NCBI GenBank assembly: GCA_021298315.1
Contig: JAJTFC010000045.1
Span: 1 to 64,000 of the forward strand
Length of the DNA: 64,000 nt
Source of the DNA: Planctomycetaceae bacterium
Lineage (GTDB): Bacteria; Planctomycetota; Planctomycetia; Pirellulales; Pirellulaceae
Reading direction: 5' to 3'
The notes under the pieces were generated by a model. That model was given only the letters and a program-made list of their open reading frames with translations, made no database searches and was not told the DNA's origin. Each line of letters starts with the position of its first letter. The stretch's first letter is position 1. The position numbers were made by a program, and so were the translations under genes. Positions 54,865 to 63,594 of this stretch are shown piece by piece.

Positions 54865-55605
54865 TTACAGATCATCTGCTTTGGGCAATTCATCGAGCGA
54901 CCCGATACCTGCGATCTCCAAGAATCGCTCGGTCGTGTAAAAACCGTTTTCCTCGATTCGGATGAGCCCTCGACGCTGGAGCTGGGACAAGATGGCTCCG
55001 ATCCCCTGGCCAAGCTGGCTTTCCATCTGCTGACGATCGATTCCAGGTTGATAGGCAACCAGTGAAAGGCAATCGATCGCCCCTTGAGAAAGCACCGACT
55101 CCTTGGGGGCTCCCCATTTAAGCCCATCGATGACTGCATCTAAGTCAGACGTGATTGCCAGTCGGAATCCATCTTGGTCTTGCGATACTCGAACCGCACT
55201 GTTTTGGCCTTCAAGATGGGAATTGAGTTGCTCGATACCTTGGAGAATCTCGGCCTCTGAGAACTCCTTCATCGCGAGCTTGAGCTGCTCAAGACTCACC
55301 GACTGTCCATCGCGAGTCCCAACAAAAAGAATGGACTCGATGATTGAAGATACTGTCACCGGGATCCCATCGGTTTCTCCGTGGATCGCGATACTGCCTT
55401 GGAAATCCGGAGCGTTTTGATTGTCTTGCGACGGTCTTACAACACCAAGCGTCTGAGAATGACCTTGGATGACATTCGCGTAGACGCTCCCAAGTTCTTC
55501 AAGGGAAAAGAACTGGGTTTCTTCTCCCGAATCCACCTCGGAGGCGTCGTTGGTTGGATCGGCTTCTCGATGATTCCAACCCGAGTCGGGTATGCGTCCT
55601 TGCAT
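54865..55605 (-). CDS. scpB: Segregation and condensation protein B-like (ScpB)
   Basis: 246 residues. ScpB forms dimers with two winged-helix domains and binds ScpA in the SMC condensin complex. The first winged helix starts VSSIIESILFVGTRDGQSVSLEQLKLAM (about residue 81), the second SQGAIDCLSLVAYQPGIDRQQMESQLGQGIGAILSQLQRRGLIRIEENGFYTT-like, split here as SLVAYQPGIDRQQMESQLG and GAILSQLQRRGLI. An N-terminal extension of about 80 residues, acidic and probably disordered, is unusual. It starts 23 bases after the DUF1598 gene, same strand. scpA is not in the window. Confidence 0.85.
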   Translation of the reverse strand: MQGRIPDSGWNHREADPTNDASEVDSGEETQFFSLEELGSVYANVIQGHSQTLGVVRPSQDNQNAPDFQGSIAIHGETDGIPVTVSSIIESILFVGTRDGQSVSLEQLKLAMKEFSEAEILQGIEQLNSHLEGQNSAVRVSQDQDGFRLAITSDLDAVIDGLKWGAPKESVLSQGAIDCLSLVAYQPGIDRQQMESQLGQGIGAILSQLQRRGLIRIEENGFYTTERFLEIAGIGSLDELPKADDL

Positions 55606-55628
55606 GCAAACAGATCCGCTTTTTGAGT

Positions 55629-57386
55629 TTACTTCCAGAATCGGTCTTCCAAGGCCAAGTCGGACTCGGGATCTTGGATGTCACCCGGGGAGATCTCCAA
55701 AGATACTCGATTCTTGATCTCTGGGGACACCTTCAATTTATTCCGCACGACTTTGGGTTCGACCGAAACCCCTCCGCTAACGATCGCGGAGATGGTTCCA
55801 TCGGAGCGTTTGCGTGTTGCGACGATCGAATCGATTTGCGTGGGAGCGACTTCCAGATGGGGGATGTAGGCTGCCTGGCCGAGAACTTTGAATTGCTTGT
55901 GGACGGATTGCGAGTTTTCTTCGCTTGCGTGTCGAGCTCGAATAATCTCCATGACGACGGCTAAGTCAAAGACATGACGGAGCCTGCCGTAAATCGGATA
56001 AGCTTGCTGCAAGGCCTGGAATTTTGCGGTGAAATTTTTGGCAAAAGCATCTGCAGCGCGGTCGGGGAGTTGGGCGGCGAACCGAGTACCATCGGCTCCC
56101 ATCATTTGGGTTTCGCTCAGCACTGCGACATTGGAACCTTGAAAATGATAAATATGCTCTTGGGGATCAAAGGCGATTGGACTGTCGGACATAGCAAACC
56201 ACCACCTGACCATCGATTGCTCTTTGGCATAACCGAGACGTTCGGATTCCAACCAATAGTTTGCAAGTCCACTTACGCTCGGTTCGAGTCCAAAAGCCAG
56301 ACGTTTCATGTGTGCATCGGCGATAAGCAACGCATAACCGGTCGGGGAGTCTTGGGCTATGCCAACGACGTTGGCTTTTTGAAAGCCGAGTTTTTGCTTC
56401 CACTGGGCGATCCAGGTCTCTGGATCGCGGGCTAGCAAACGTATAGAGGATTTTTCATTGGCCAATTGATAGGCGGCAACGAGTCGCTCAGGTACCGGGT
56501 CGATCGAGCATCCAAATTCGCCAAGTCCATGGAGAACATGATGTGCAACGGTTAAGAGGTCTTCGAGTAAAACAGGAGGGAGCTTAAGTTCCCGGTGCAG
56601 CAAATCTCCCTGCTTGGTCGCAGCAAGGTTCCCTGCAGGGCCTCCGATGAGCCAATCGTTCTTGTTTGCGTCCCACGCAAGATAATCGATACGGCACAAC
56701 CCACCGAGGAGTTCCGAAGCGATACTACCGCGGGTACCTTGTTGGACTTGCATGTGAAGCTGCTCATCGAGAGCTCCAAGTGAGATCCAGCGAAGGTCGG
56801 TTGGTTGTTGCCATTGCCCAAGATCGTCCAGTGACACCGCGATGGGGCCACCTTTGGCGATTTCTTCGGGGATCACCTTGAGCTTCGGCGCACCGTTTTG
56901 TTTGGCATTTGAAATCCGTTCGATCAGCCCATCGGTCGTGATACGAACCCCTTGTCGAAACGGGGACATCGTCGCCGTTCCGCCAGCACTTTGCCAACCA
57001 TCTGGAGAGATGGTCGTTTCGATAAGGTTCATAAGTTCTGAGAAATTCGCGATGGCACCACCTCCTGCCGCACCACCTCCTGCCGCACCACCTTCGCCAG
57101 CAGGACCGCTGAAGATTCCTGACGGATTGGCTGGTTGTGCATAGGAACCAGAGCTTACACCAACGGGACTAATCCTTTGGGCATGAAAGACCGTCAAAAC
57201 GCGCTGGCGGTCTTGAGGCGAAAGCTGCTCAAAGGCGGTCTTAATCGCTGCGGGGTTTCCCTCGTTAAGCGATTTCGCCAAATGGGGAAAGTCTTTACCG
57301 AGGCGATCTGTAGACTGAGCGACAAGCAATGCTGGCAAGCATACTAACACAGCGAGAAATCGGGGGATCAGGGACAGCAGGTTCAT
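55629..57386 (-). CDS. DUF1598 domain secreted protein
   Basis: 585 residues from the ATG at 57386 (GGAG eight bases upstream). A signal peptide (LLSLIPRFLAVLVCLPALLVAQS) precedes a long mature protein. A low-complexity Gly/Ala segment (GGAAGGGAAGGGAIANF, near residue 105) is followed by the conserved core: VRITTDGLIERI, then DLRWISLGALDEQLHMQV, LGGLCRIDYLAWDANKNDWL, LDPVPERL-like SIDPVPERLVAAYQL and MVRWWFAMSDSPIAF. These match DUF1598, found mainly in planctomycetes; activity unknown. Co-transcribed with scpB downstream. The 297-base gap to the divergent DUF1080 gene holds no other gene. Confidence 0.85.
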   Translation of the reverse strand: MNLLSLIPRFLAVLVCLPALLVAQSTDRLGKDFPHLAKSLNEGNPAAIKTAFEQLSPQDRQRVLTVFHAQRISPVGVSSGSYAQPANPSGIFSGPAGEGGAAGGGAAGGGAIANFSELMNLIETTISPDGWQSAGGTATMSPFRQGVRITTDGLIERISNAKQNGAPKLKVIPEEIAKGGPIAVSLDDLGQWQQPTDLRWISLGALDEQLHMQVQQGTRGSIASELLGGLCRIDYLAWDANKNDWLIGGPAGNLAATKQGDLLHRELKLPPVLLEDLLTVAHHVLHGLGEFGCSIDPVPERLVAAYQLANEKSSIRLLARDPETWIAQWKQKLGFQKANVVGIAQDSPTGYALLIADAHMKRLAFGLEPSVSGLANYWLESERLGYAKEQSMVRWWFAMSDSPIAFDPQEHIYHFQGSNVAVLSETQMMGADGTRFAAQLPDRAADAFAKNFTAKFQALQQAYPIYGRLRHVFDLAVVMEIIRARHASEENSQSVHKQFKVLGQAAYIPHLEVAPTQIDSIVATRKRSDGTISAIVSGGVSVEPKVVRNKLKVSPEIKNRVSLEISPGDIQDPESDLALEDRFWK

Positions 57387-57683
57387 GGACGATCTCCGCA
57401 GGCTTACGGCCAATTAGCTAACGATTCAACCGAACCAATCCTAAGAGTATACCACGAATGAAAGCCCCCTTGCGATTGCAAAAAACTCAAAAAAACCAGG
57501 GTTTAAGGGCTGGGCATCGGTTCGCCTGCGGGGCTAGTAACGCAGCTAGGTCGATTTAACCGGCCCAATTCTTCGCAAACCATCTGGGACATGGTATTCT
57601 GAAAACTTGTCGTTGCGATCTTGGCTACCAGGATCGCATTCCTTTCCCGTCTTGTTGTAAATCGAGTAAAGAAGCATTAGAAG

Positions 57684-58484
57684 ATGAAACGCATGCACTG
57701 TTGGTTTGGTTGCACTCTGGCCTGGTTGTTCGTCACTGCTGGCGCGTACCAGACGATGGCCCAAGAGTATCTCAACGGGATTGAATGGAAAGAACCAGCC
57801 ATCATTACTCCGGGTGCCACCAACAGCGAGCCACCTTCGGACGCTGTGATCCTGTTTAATGGAAAAGACAAATCGCACTGGAAGAACGCAGACACTTGGA
57901 AGATCGAAGGGGATGCATTGGTTGCCGGGCGAGGATCGATCACCAGTGTCGATGAGTTTGAAGATTGCCAAGTCCACATCGAATGGTCTGCAGCAACGCC
58001 TGCGAAAGGGAGCGGACAAGGGCGCAGCAATAGTGGCGTTTTCTTGATGAACAAATATGAGCTACAAGTTTTAGATTCCTACGACAACAAAACCTATCAC
58101 GATGGCCAAGCCGGAGCGATCTACAAGCAGACTCCACCACTTGTCAACGCGATGCGCAAGCCCGGTGAGTGGAACACTTACGATATCTTCTGGACTGCCC
58201 CACGGTTCAACGATGATGGCTCCTTAAAATCGCCCGCTTACATTACCGCCGTGCACAACGGTGCCCTGATCCTGAACCACTTCGAACTCAAGGGAGATAC
58301 TCCTTTCAATCGTCCTCCCGAGTACAAGAAGCACGCTGCCAAGGGGCCCATCGGGTTGCAGGATCACGGCGATCCGGTCCGATTCAGGAACATTTGGGTT
58401 CGGCCACTGAGCCCAGTTGAGGGCAAGCAAGCTCGAAAGCCGTTCCTTCGAAACGGGGACAAGGAAACCCCGATCGAAAAGTAA
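57684..58484 (+). CDS. DUF1080 (3-keto-disaccharide hydrolase) secreted protein
   Basis: 266 residues with a signal peptide (CTLAWLFVTAGAYQTMAQ). The DUF1080/3-keto-disaccharide hydrolase domain covers most of the chain: AVILFNGKDKSHWKNADTWKIEGDALVAG, FEDCQVHIEWSAATPAKG, GVFLMNKYELQVLDSYDNKT, and GPIGLQDHGDPVRFRNIWVRPL. The fold is a concanavalin-like beta-sandwich. Enzymes of this family cleave 3-keto glycosides made by sugar 3-dehydrogenases, so they suit planctomycete polysaccharide breakdown. Divergent from the DUF1598 gene; ends 37 bases from the convergent def gene. Confidence 0.9.
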   Translation: MKRMHCWFGCTLAWLFVTAGAYQTMAQEYLNGIEWKEPAIITPGATNSEPPSDAVILFNGKDKSHWKNADTWKIEGDALVAGRGSITSVDEFEDCQVHIEWSAATPAKGSGQGRSNSGVFLMNKYELQVLDSYDNKTYHDGQAGAIYKQTPPLVNAMRKPGEWNTYDIFWTAPRFNDDGSLKSPAYITAVHNGALILNHFELKGDTPFNRPPEYKKHAAKGPIGLQDHGDPVRFRNIWVRPLSPVEGKQARKPFLRNGDKETPIEK

Positions 58485-58520
58485 TTGGCAAACGAGAGAG
58501 CTCGTCGACGTGAAAAGCTT

Positions 58521-59102
58521 CTAGCGGCAGTACTTGTCTAGCCAGGTCTGCCGCTGCTGATCAAGCTTGGAGTCGTCGGGAATTTGGCCCTCTTCGCGTT
58601 GTTTATCAAAGCGAGCCTCGAAACGGGCGATCTCGTCAGCTAAGATCGCTCCTTGATCAAACATCCGATCAATGAAAAGTACTCCATCAAGGTGATCGAT
58701 TTCGTGCTGGATGATTCGAGCAAGGAAACCATCCACTTTCAGATTGATCTCTTTGCCATCCATCGAGTAAGCGTTGACTTGTACCGTTTTGTTCCGCTTG
58801 ACGGTGCCATGCAAACCTGGCAGTGAGAGGCAACCCTCGTCGGCTTCGATCGTACCGCTGGCTTTTTGGATCACCGGATTAAGAAAAACCAATTCTTCCC
58901 CTGAATCTTTTTCCCCGGTCGGATTGGCGATAAAGAGCCTCAAGGGTAAATTCACTTGATTGGCTGCCAGGCCTACTCCTCGGTGCTCGTACATGATTTC
59001 GAACATCTGCTCGATCAAGTCCCGCAGTGAATCGTCAACTCGCGCCAAAGGCTTGGAGGTAATCCGGAGTGTTGGATGCGGATAGTGGATCAGTTGGAGC
59101 AT
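58521..59102 (-). CDS. def: Peptide deformylase
   Basis: 193 residues. It removes the formyl group from new polypeptides. All three motifs are complete: GVGLAANQVNLP (motif I, GxGLAAxQ), EGCLSLPG with the metal-ligand Cys (motif II), and IQHEIDHLDGVLFI with HExxH (motif III). Length is standard for type 1 deformylases, with an extended C-terminal helix. It lies on the minus strand between convergent DUF1080 and a divergent unknown gene. fmt, its usual companion, is not present nearby. Confidence 0.95.
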   Translation of the reverse strand: MLQLIHYPHPTLRITSKPLARVDDSLRDLIEQMFEIMYEHRGVGLAANQVNLPLRLFIANPTGEKDSGEELVFLNPVIQKASGTIEADEGCLSLPGLHGTVKRNKTVQVNAYSMDGKEINLKVDGFLARIIQHEIDHLDGVLFIDRMFDQGAILADEIARFEARFDKQREEGQIPDDSKLDQQRQTWLDKYCR

Positions 59103-59156
59103 GTGTGTCTCGAGCTACAAGCGTGCAAAGAATGCTGATTGCAAAGGCGGTGTATT

Positions 59157-60224
59157 GTGATCCATAGAGTCAGCTTCGTAAACCGCTACGGAGCCCTTGC
59201 CTTGCTGTTTGCCTTGCAAATCAGATGCCTCGTTTGTTTGGGATTGGCTCAAGAGCCCACGGTAGCCCCACCCGAATCGGAATATTACCGACAAGCCGTC
59301 GAGAAGTTTGGTGGAGCCAGCAAGGTCATTTGGGGCGAACCGGGCGAGAACTCTCTCGACCGATGGAAACCTCGTTCGTTCATCGAAGTCCAAGCGGTCG
59401 TGGTTTCTTGGGAAGCCGATCAGCTTGTGGTCGTCAAGCCTGGAGCAAATGGTACGTCAAGCTTTCCAGGCGATCTTGTCGCAGGTATCGAGCCGAATTG
59501 GAAGTCGCCGGCCTATGCACAAGTCCACGAATTGTTCGTGCAACACAAATTTCGCGAGGTGTTGCAGCAAGGCCAAGCGGCCCTTGCGATGCCCGATATC
59601 CCCCGTTGGCAACAACGTGTCGTGGTTGCTGAAATGATCGATTCGGCTGTGGCTCTCGAGCAATACGCAGTTGCTGCCAGAATCTTCAAGATTCTTGCCC
59701 AAGACACATCGCCAGAGCTGCTTCTAAGCCGTATCCCTGTACCTTGGACCGATGAACTTACGCAAGCCACTCCGGCATTGACCCAAGAGGCACTTGCAGG
59801 ACTCGAAAACAATTCGCCAGCCATGCAGCTCCTCGGGGCAGCTTGGTTACTCGGAAGTGAACACCGGCTGGTTGCCATCGAGAAGCTCAAATCGATCGCC
59901 GCCAGCGGCGATTCGCTCATGGCATCCTATTCCAAGACCCAGCTATGGAGATTGGCTGCCCCCGAAGAAGTTTTCTCCACAGGATTTGCCCAGTGGACGG
60001 CCCTTCGCGATCAATTGCCCTTGGCCTTGCAAGCTGGCCCGAGCATGCTTTTGGCACACAGGTTGGATCAAGCAGGCCAAACAAAGATTGCACTAACCGA
60101 ATGGTTGCGTGTCACATCGTTGCATGAAGATCGCTATCATCTTAGGAACCGAGCTTTGCAAAAGGCGATCCAAGGAGCAAAGAACATCGGCGACCAGGAA
60201 CTCGCAGCGCGTCTGTCCAATTAG
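59157..60224 (+). CDS. Secreted protein of unknown function upstream of exbB/tolQ
   Basis: 355 residues from the GTG at 59157 (AAAGGCGG upstream); a signal peptide follows (ALALLFALQIRCLVCLGLAQ). The mature part opens with a SFIEVQAVVVSWEADQLVV beta region, then alpha-helical repeats of TPR-like or similar type (REVLQQGQAALAMPDIP, AVAARIFKILAQDTSPEL, AAWLLGSEHRLVAIEKL). I do not recognise a family. It ends 20 bases before the ExbB/TolQ-like gene and is co-oriented, so the two are probably co-transcribed and the protein may be a periplasmic partner of that channel; this is inference. Confidence 0.65.
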   Translation: MIHRVSFVNRYGALALLFALQIRCLVCLGLAQEPTVAPPESEYYRQAVEKFGGASKVIWGEPGENSLDRWKPRSFIEVQAVVVSWEADQLVVVKPGANGTSSFPGDLVAGIEPNWKSPAYAQVHELFVQHKFREVLQQGQAALAMPDIPRWQQRVVVAEMIDSAVALEQYAVAARIFKILAQDTSPELLLSRIPVPWTDELTQATPALTQEALAGLENNSPAMQLLGAAWLLGSEHRLVAIEKLKSIAASGDSLMASYSKTQLWRLAAPEEVFSTGFAQWTALRDQLPLALQAGPSMLLAHRLDQAGQTKIALTEWLRVTSLHEDRYHLRNRALQKAIQGAKNIGDQELAARLSN

Positions 60225-60244
60225 TGGGAACTAGAAGGCAACTT

Positions 60245-61081
60245 ATGCAACGCAAACACAACAAGGTTTGGATGAAGGCCAATAGACAACAGATCGGTCT
60301 AGCTTTTCTAGCCACCTTGATAACTCCAAACGCCATGGCCCAAGCTCCTGCAGAAGGTGGCCCAGGCAATCCCACTGGTTTGGCTAAACCCAGCGATGCT
60401 TCTGACGACACGGTATTTGAAATCATCTTCAGCGGTGGTCCGCTGGGCGTTGCCATCATGATCGCTCTGATCCTCATGTCGATCCTTGCCGTCTACTTGA
60501 TCATCGATCAATGGCTGACACTCAAACGCAAGGATCTGTTACCTGCGGATTTGAATGAGAATGTAAGGCAGTTGCTTGCCCAGGGTAAGCTCAAGGATGC
60601 CGATCAAGCGTGTCGCAACCAACCTTGCCCACTCTCTTACGTTTTAGCCAGTGGGATCGCCGAGATCGAATACGGCTGGCCTGCAGTTGAAAAATCTTTG
60701 GAAGACGCGCTAGCCGAACAAGCCGCAAGGATGTATCGAAAGCTTGAGTATCTGAGCGTCATCGGGAATCTTGCCCCCATGCTCGGATTGCTCGGTACGG
60801 TTGCAGGGATGATTTTGGCGTTCCGAGAGGTCGCTTTGTCGCAGGGTACGGCCGGTGCTGGCCAGTTAGCCTCGGGGATTTACTCGGCCCTGATTACGAC
60901 CGTTGCCGGGTTGCTTATCGCCATTCCCGCGTTGGGGGCTTTTGCCGTTTTTCGCAATAGAATCGATGAAATCATGTCGGAGATGGCCACAGCCGCCCAG
61001 CAGGCATTCGGATCGATTCGACGCAGACTACCCGGCACTGCGGTCCCCAGACCCACGGCAGTGCCCCCACCAAGGGGGTAA
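60245..61081 (+). CDS. MotA/TolQ/ExbB proton channel family protein
   Basis: 278 residues from the ATG at 60245 (AGAAGG upstream). A signal-like N-terminus (LAFLATLITPNAMAQ) and a Gly/Pro stretch precede three transmembrane segments: LGVAIMIALILMSILAVYLII (near residue 68), then VIGNLAPMLGLLGTVAGMIL and YSALITTVAGLLIAIPALGAFAVF, with the family's helix arrangement. ExbB/TolQ proteins use the proton gradient to energise outer-membrane processes with an ExbD/TolR partner, which is not seen in this window. Tail is Pro-rich. Confidence 0.88.
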   Translation: MQRKHNKVWMKANRQQIGLAFLATLITPNAMAQAPAEGGPGNPTGLAKPSDASDDTVFEIIFSGGPLGVAIMIALILMSILAVYLIIDQWLTLKRKDLLPADLNENVRQLLAQGKLKDADQACRNQPCPLSYVLASGIAEIEYGWPAVEKSLEDALAEQAARMYRKLEYLSVIGNLAPMLGLLGTVAGMILAFREVALSQGTAGAGQLASGIYSALITTVAGLLIAIPALGAFAVFRNRIDEIMSEMATAAQQAFGSIRRRLPGTAVPRPTAVPPPRG

Positions 61082-61218
61082 TCGTCAATCTTGACCAAGT
61101 TCTGGTTCGAGGGGGAGCGAAACTCTTTTATCCACGGTTAGTTTGCTACCCATGTTGCAGGTCTTGGGGTATCCTGTTGAGTTCGAAAAAACCCGCTTCT
61201 TGAAATTTTAATCGTCGT

Positions 61219-62550
61219 TTGGAATCACTCTTGACCGTTAGCTCCCCACGAAACGATGACTCAGCAAACGAAACTCCGGGCAACTGGAAGCCGGTCGTTT
61301 ATGCTGAGGCCCTTAGCGATATCGGTATGCGTCGTGCCAACAATCAGGATAGCTTCGCGATTGTTATTGCCACCGATGGCGAGAAATGGCAAAGGGCAGG
61401 GGATCTTTTGATCGTCGCCGACGGAATGGGTGCTCATGCGGCCGGCGAGCTTGCAAGCCGACTTAGCGTCGAACTGATCCCTCATCACTATTCGAAACTT
61501 CATACCAAGCTCGATTGCCCAGAAGCGATCGTGAAAGCCTTTGAGGAAACCAACCGAGAGATCAATCTTCGAGGAACGGTCAATCCCGAATTTCGCAGCA
61601 TGGGAACGACCACCAGTGCGATCGTATTGCTGCCGATCGGTGGAGTGATCGCACATGTGGGCGACAGCCGCGTGTATCGCTTGCGAGGACAAACATTCGA
61701 GCAATTGACTTTCGACCACTCGTTGGTCTGGGAGATGCAATCGGCCGGTGAAGTCAGCGAAGAAATGATTCGCAATAGCTCGATCCCCAAAAATGTGATC
61801 ACGCGATCTTTGGGTCCTAGCCCGAACGTCCAAGTCGATATCGAAGGCCCTTTTCCATTGCTCAAAGGGGATCGTTTCTTACTTTGCAGCGACGGGCTTA
61901 GCGGGCAAATCGCCGACGAAGAAATCGGACTGCTGCTGGGGCTTTTAGATCCCGCGACGGCGGTCAAGGCCCTTGTCGATTTAGCGAATTTTCGCGGAGG
62001 TCCAGATAATATCACTGTGGTCATTGGAGAAATCCAGAGGGACTTTGGTGTGACCAACGGAGCCCTTGCCGGCGGCGCAAGTCGTAACTCGCCTGGATTT
62101 CCAACTAGTTTTGGTATCATCTCTGCCATCGGCTTGTTGGCTGCGGCAAGTCTTGCCCTGGTGCAGCAACTACCACTTGCGATCCTCGCAGCGGCCGCGG
62201 CACTCGTTGCACTCATTACCGGTTGGATCAAGATGGCTGTCAGCAAAAACTCAGGGACGCAACCCAAAGGCTTCGGCAAAGCACCTTACAGAAAATACAC
62301 ATGCAAACCATCGGCACCCTTGGCTAATCATCTCAAAAACGCGGTCGACGAACTCTATCAATGGCTCGAAAAGAACTCCCACAGCCCCAATCTTGAATCT
62401 CTGGCGAGTCGTATCCAAGCTGCCGATCGAGAGATTGCAGCCAAAGACTACAAAGCCTCGACGGCGACCTTTGCAAAACTCCTAGTCGATGTCATGCAGG
62501 AAATACGAGACCGACGCAAAGAGGACCAAGAAGGTCACGTCGATTATTGA
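61219..62550 (+). CDS. PP2C-type serine/threonine phosphatase with two transmembrane segments
   Basis: 443 residues with a TTG start (61219 or 61231; no ATG is in frame and no strong SD is visible). Catalytic PP2C motifs appear in order: YAEALSDIGMRRANNQDSF (first metal Asp), LLIVADGMGAHAAGELAS, STTTSA-like GTTTSAIVLLPIGGVIAHVGDSRVYRLRG, LTFDHSLVWEM, LLCSDGLSGQIADEE and GGPDNITVVIGE (final metal Asp). Two hydrophobic segments follow near residues 295-340 (FGIISAIGLLAAASLALVQ and LAILAAAAALVALITGWI), then a soluble C-terminal domain of about 90 residues with EKNSHSPNLESLASRIQAAD. It likely reverses Ser/Thr phosphorylation by Hanks-type kinases; no kinase gene is adjacent. Confidence 0.9.
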   Translation: MESLLTVSSPRNDDSANETPGNWKPVVYAEALSDIGMRRANNQDSFAIVIATDGEKWQRAGDLLIVADGMGAHAAGELASRLSVELIPHHYSKLHTKLDCPEAIVKAFEETNREINLRGTVNPEFRSMGTTTSAIVLLPIGGVIAHVGDSRVYRLRGQTFEQLTFDHSLVWEMQSAGEVSEEMIRNSSIPKNVITRSLGPSPNVQVDIEGPFPLLKGDRFLLCSDGLSGQIADEEIGLLLGLLDPATAVKALVDLANFRGGPDNITVVIGEIQRDFGVTNGALAGGASRNSPGFPTSFGIISAIGLLAAASLALVQQLPLAILAAAAALVALITGWIKMAVSKNSGTQPKGFGKAPYRKYTCKPSAPLANHLKNAVDELYQWLEKNSHSPNLESLASRIQAADREIAAKDYKASTATFAKLLVDVMQEIRDRRKEDQEGHVDY

Positions 62551-62602
62551 AACGATCGATGCACAGGTTAGGCTATGGACAATCCGGTGAAGGGTCATGG
62601 GT

Positions 62603-62849
62603 CACCGGGCCGCAGGCACAGTAACCCGAAGTGTAAACGAGGAAGCACTCGAGTGATTGTCATGCGAAGCCATCGGCCTTGTACTAGCGCTGCCTCTCTC
62701 ACGGTTCGGTTACTAGCCACCGGGCCGCAGGCCCAGTAACCCGAAGTGTAAACGAGGAAGCGCTCGAGTGATCGTCATGCGAAGCCATCGGCCGTGTACT
62801 GTCGATGCCTCCCTCACGGGTCGGGTTACTAGCCACCGGGCCGCAGGCA
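62603..62849. repeat. 115-bp direct tandem repeat
   Basis: Two full units (62603-62717 and 62718-62833) of about 115-116 bp, each starting CACCGGGCCGCAGGC, then GTGTAAACGAGGAAGC, CTCGAGTGAT and ATGCGAAGCCATCGGCC; a partial third begins at 62834 and merges into repeat copy C. The units differ by a few point changes. No open frame convinces. Confidence 0.8.
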
Positions 62850-63022
62850 CAATACCGTCAATTCGACATTTTGGTCATTTTACGAAAGATTGGATTTGAG
62901 TGTATCTCGGCGCATGCCGAGTGGTTTTTGAAAGCGATTGGGCGCAAGCCCTCCGGTGAAGGGTCAAGGTTCACCGGACGGCTTGCGCCGTTCCGCTTTG
63001 AAAAGACGACTCAACGGGCAAC
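62846..63022. repeat. Dispersed intergenic palindromic repeat, copy C
   Basis: The start AATACCGTCAATTCGACATT (62850-62869) repeats the start of copies A and B. A small palindrome CTCGGC-gcat-GCCGAG lies at 62906-62921. The large palindrome 62931-62999 (AAAGCG, GGCGCAAGCC, GGTGAA, TTCACC, GGCTTGCGCC, CGCTTT) and the CGACTCAACGGGCA after it (63007-63020) match copy B inverted. It ends at the stop codon of the DUF202 gene. Confidence 0.8.
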
Positions 63023-63024
63023 TG

Positions 63025-63435
63025 TTACACATTCAGCAAAACGATCACTAGAAGGCCAGCCCCAACGACGGCGACCAAGCATGCGATGATCCCGATGTTG
63101 GAACGAGGCATCATCGGGTACTCTTTTCGAAGCGTCTTGATATCTCGATGGTACTCTAACCACGCGAGCATCAGTGCCAAGAGCCCCAAGGCGATAAGGG
63201 TCAACCCGAACTCTTTGGGACCCAAGGATGTGGGTTTGGACTCGGGTCGCGCATTGCGACCATCAAATAGATCCATTTGAAAAAATTTGTAAGCAGAAAA
63301 GCCAAAGGTGATGAGCGAAGTCGCGGTTCTTATCGCCGCCATCACGGTTCGCTCGTAGGCTACCCTCGTTCTTTCAATGGCCAAGCGGGTGGTCGTGTCC
63401 AAGGGGATCGGAGCGTTACCATCGGAATATTCCAT
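63025..63435 (-). CDS. DUF202 family membrane protein
   Basis: 136 residues from the ATG at 63435. The DUF202 (YidH-like) signature AIERTRVAYERTVMAAIRTATSLITFGFSAYKFF occupies residues 18-51, and two more membrane helices follow (LGLLALMLAWLEYH and IIACLVAVVGAGLLVIVLL). Function is unknown; the family is found in inner membranes. An upstream in-frame start would add 30 residues but lacks support. Its stop directly borders repeat copy C, in convergent orientation to the phosphatase gene. Confidence 0.85.
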   Translation of the reverse strand: MEYSDGNAPIPLDTTTRLAIERTRVAYERTVMAAIRTATSLITFGFSAYKFFQMDLFDGRNARPESKPTSLGPKEFGLTLIALGLLALMLAWLEYHRDIKTLRKEYPMMPRSNIGIIACLVAVVGAGLLVIVLLNV

Positions 63436-63594
63436 GTTAATTGGCCCTTTTTTGCTTACATTCCCAACATGATTGACATGGATTAACCGACCGAATAACC
63501 TACTTAGGACGACGCAAAGTAGCATTCAAGCTTACACCAATACAAGATCAGGGCCATCGGGTTGGCTTTTCGATCTTCAAACCATGATCCCTTA

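Noticed and set aside
62603-62849. Possible CRISPR array
   Set aside because: Units are 115 bp direct duplicates with no spacers, only two copies, and no cas genes.
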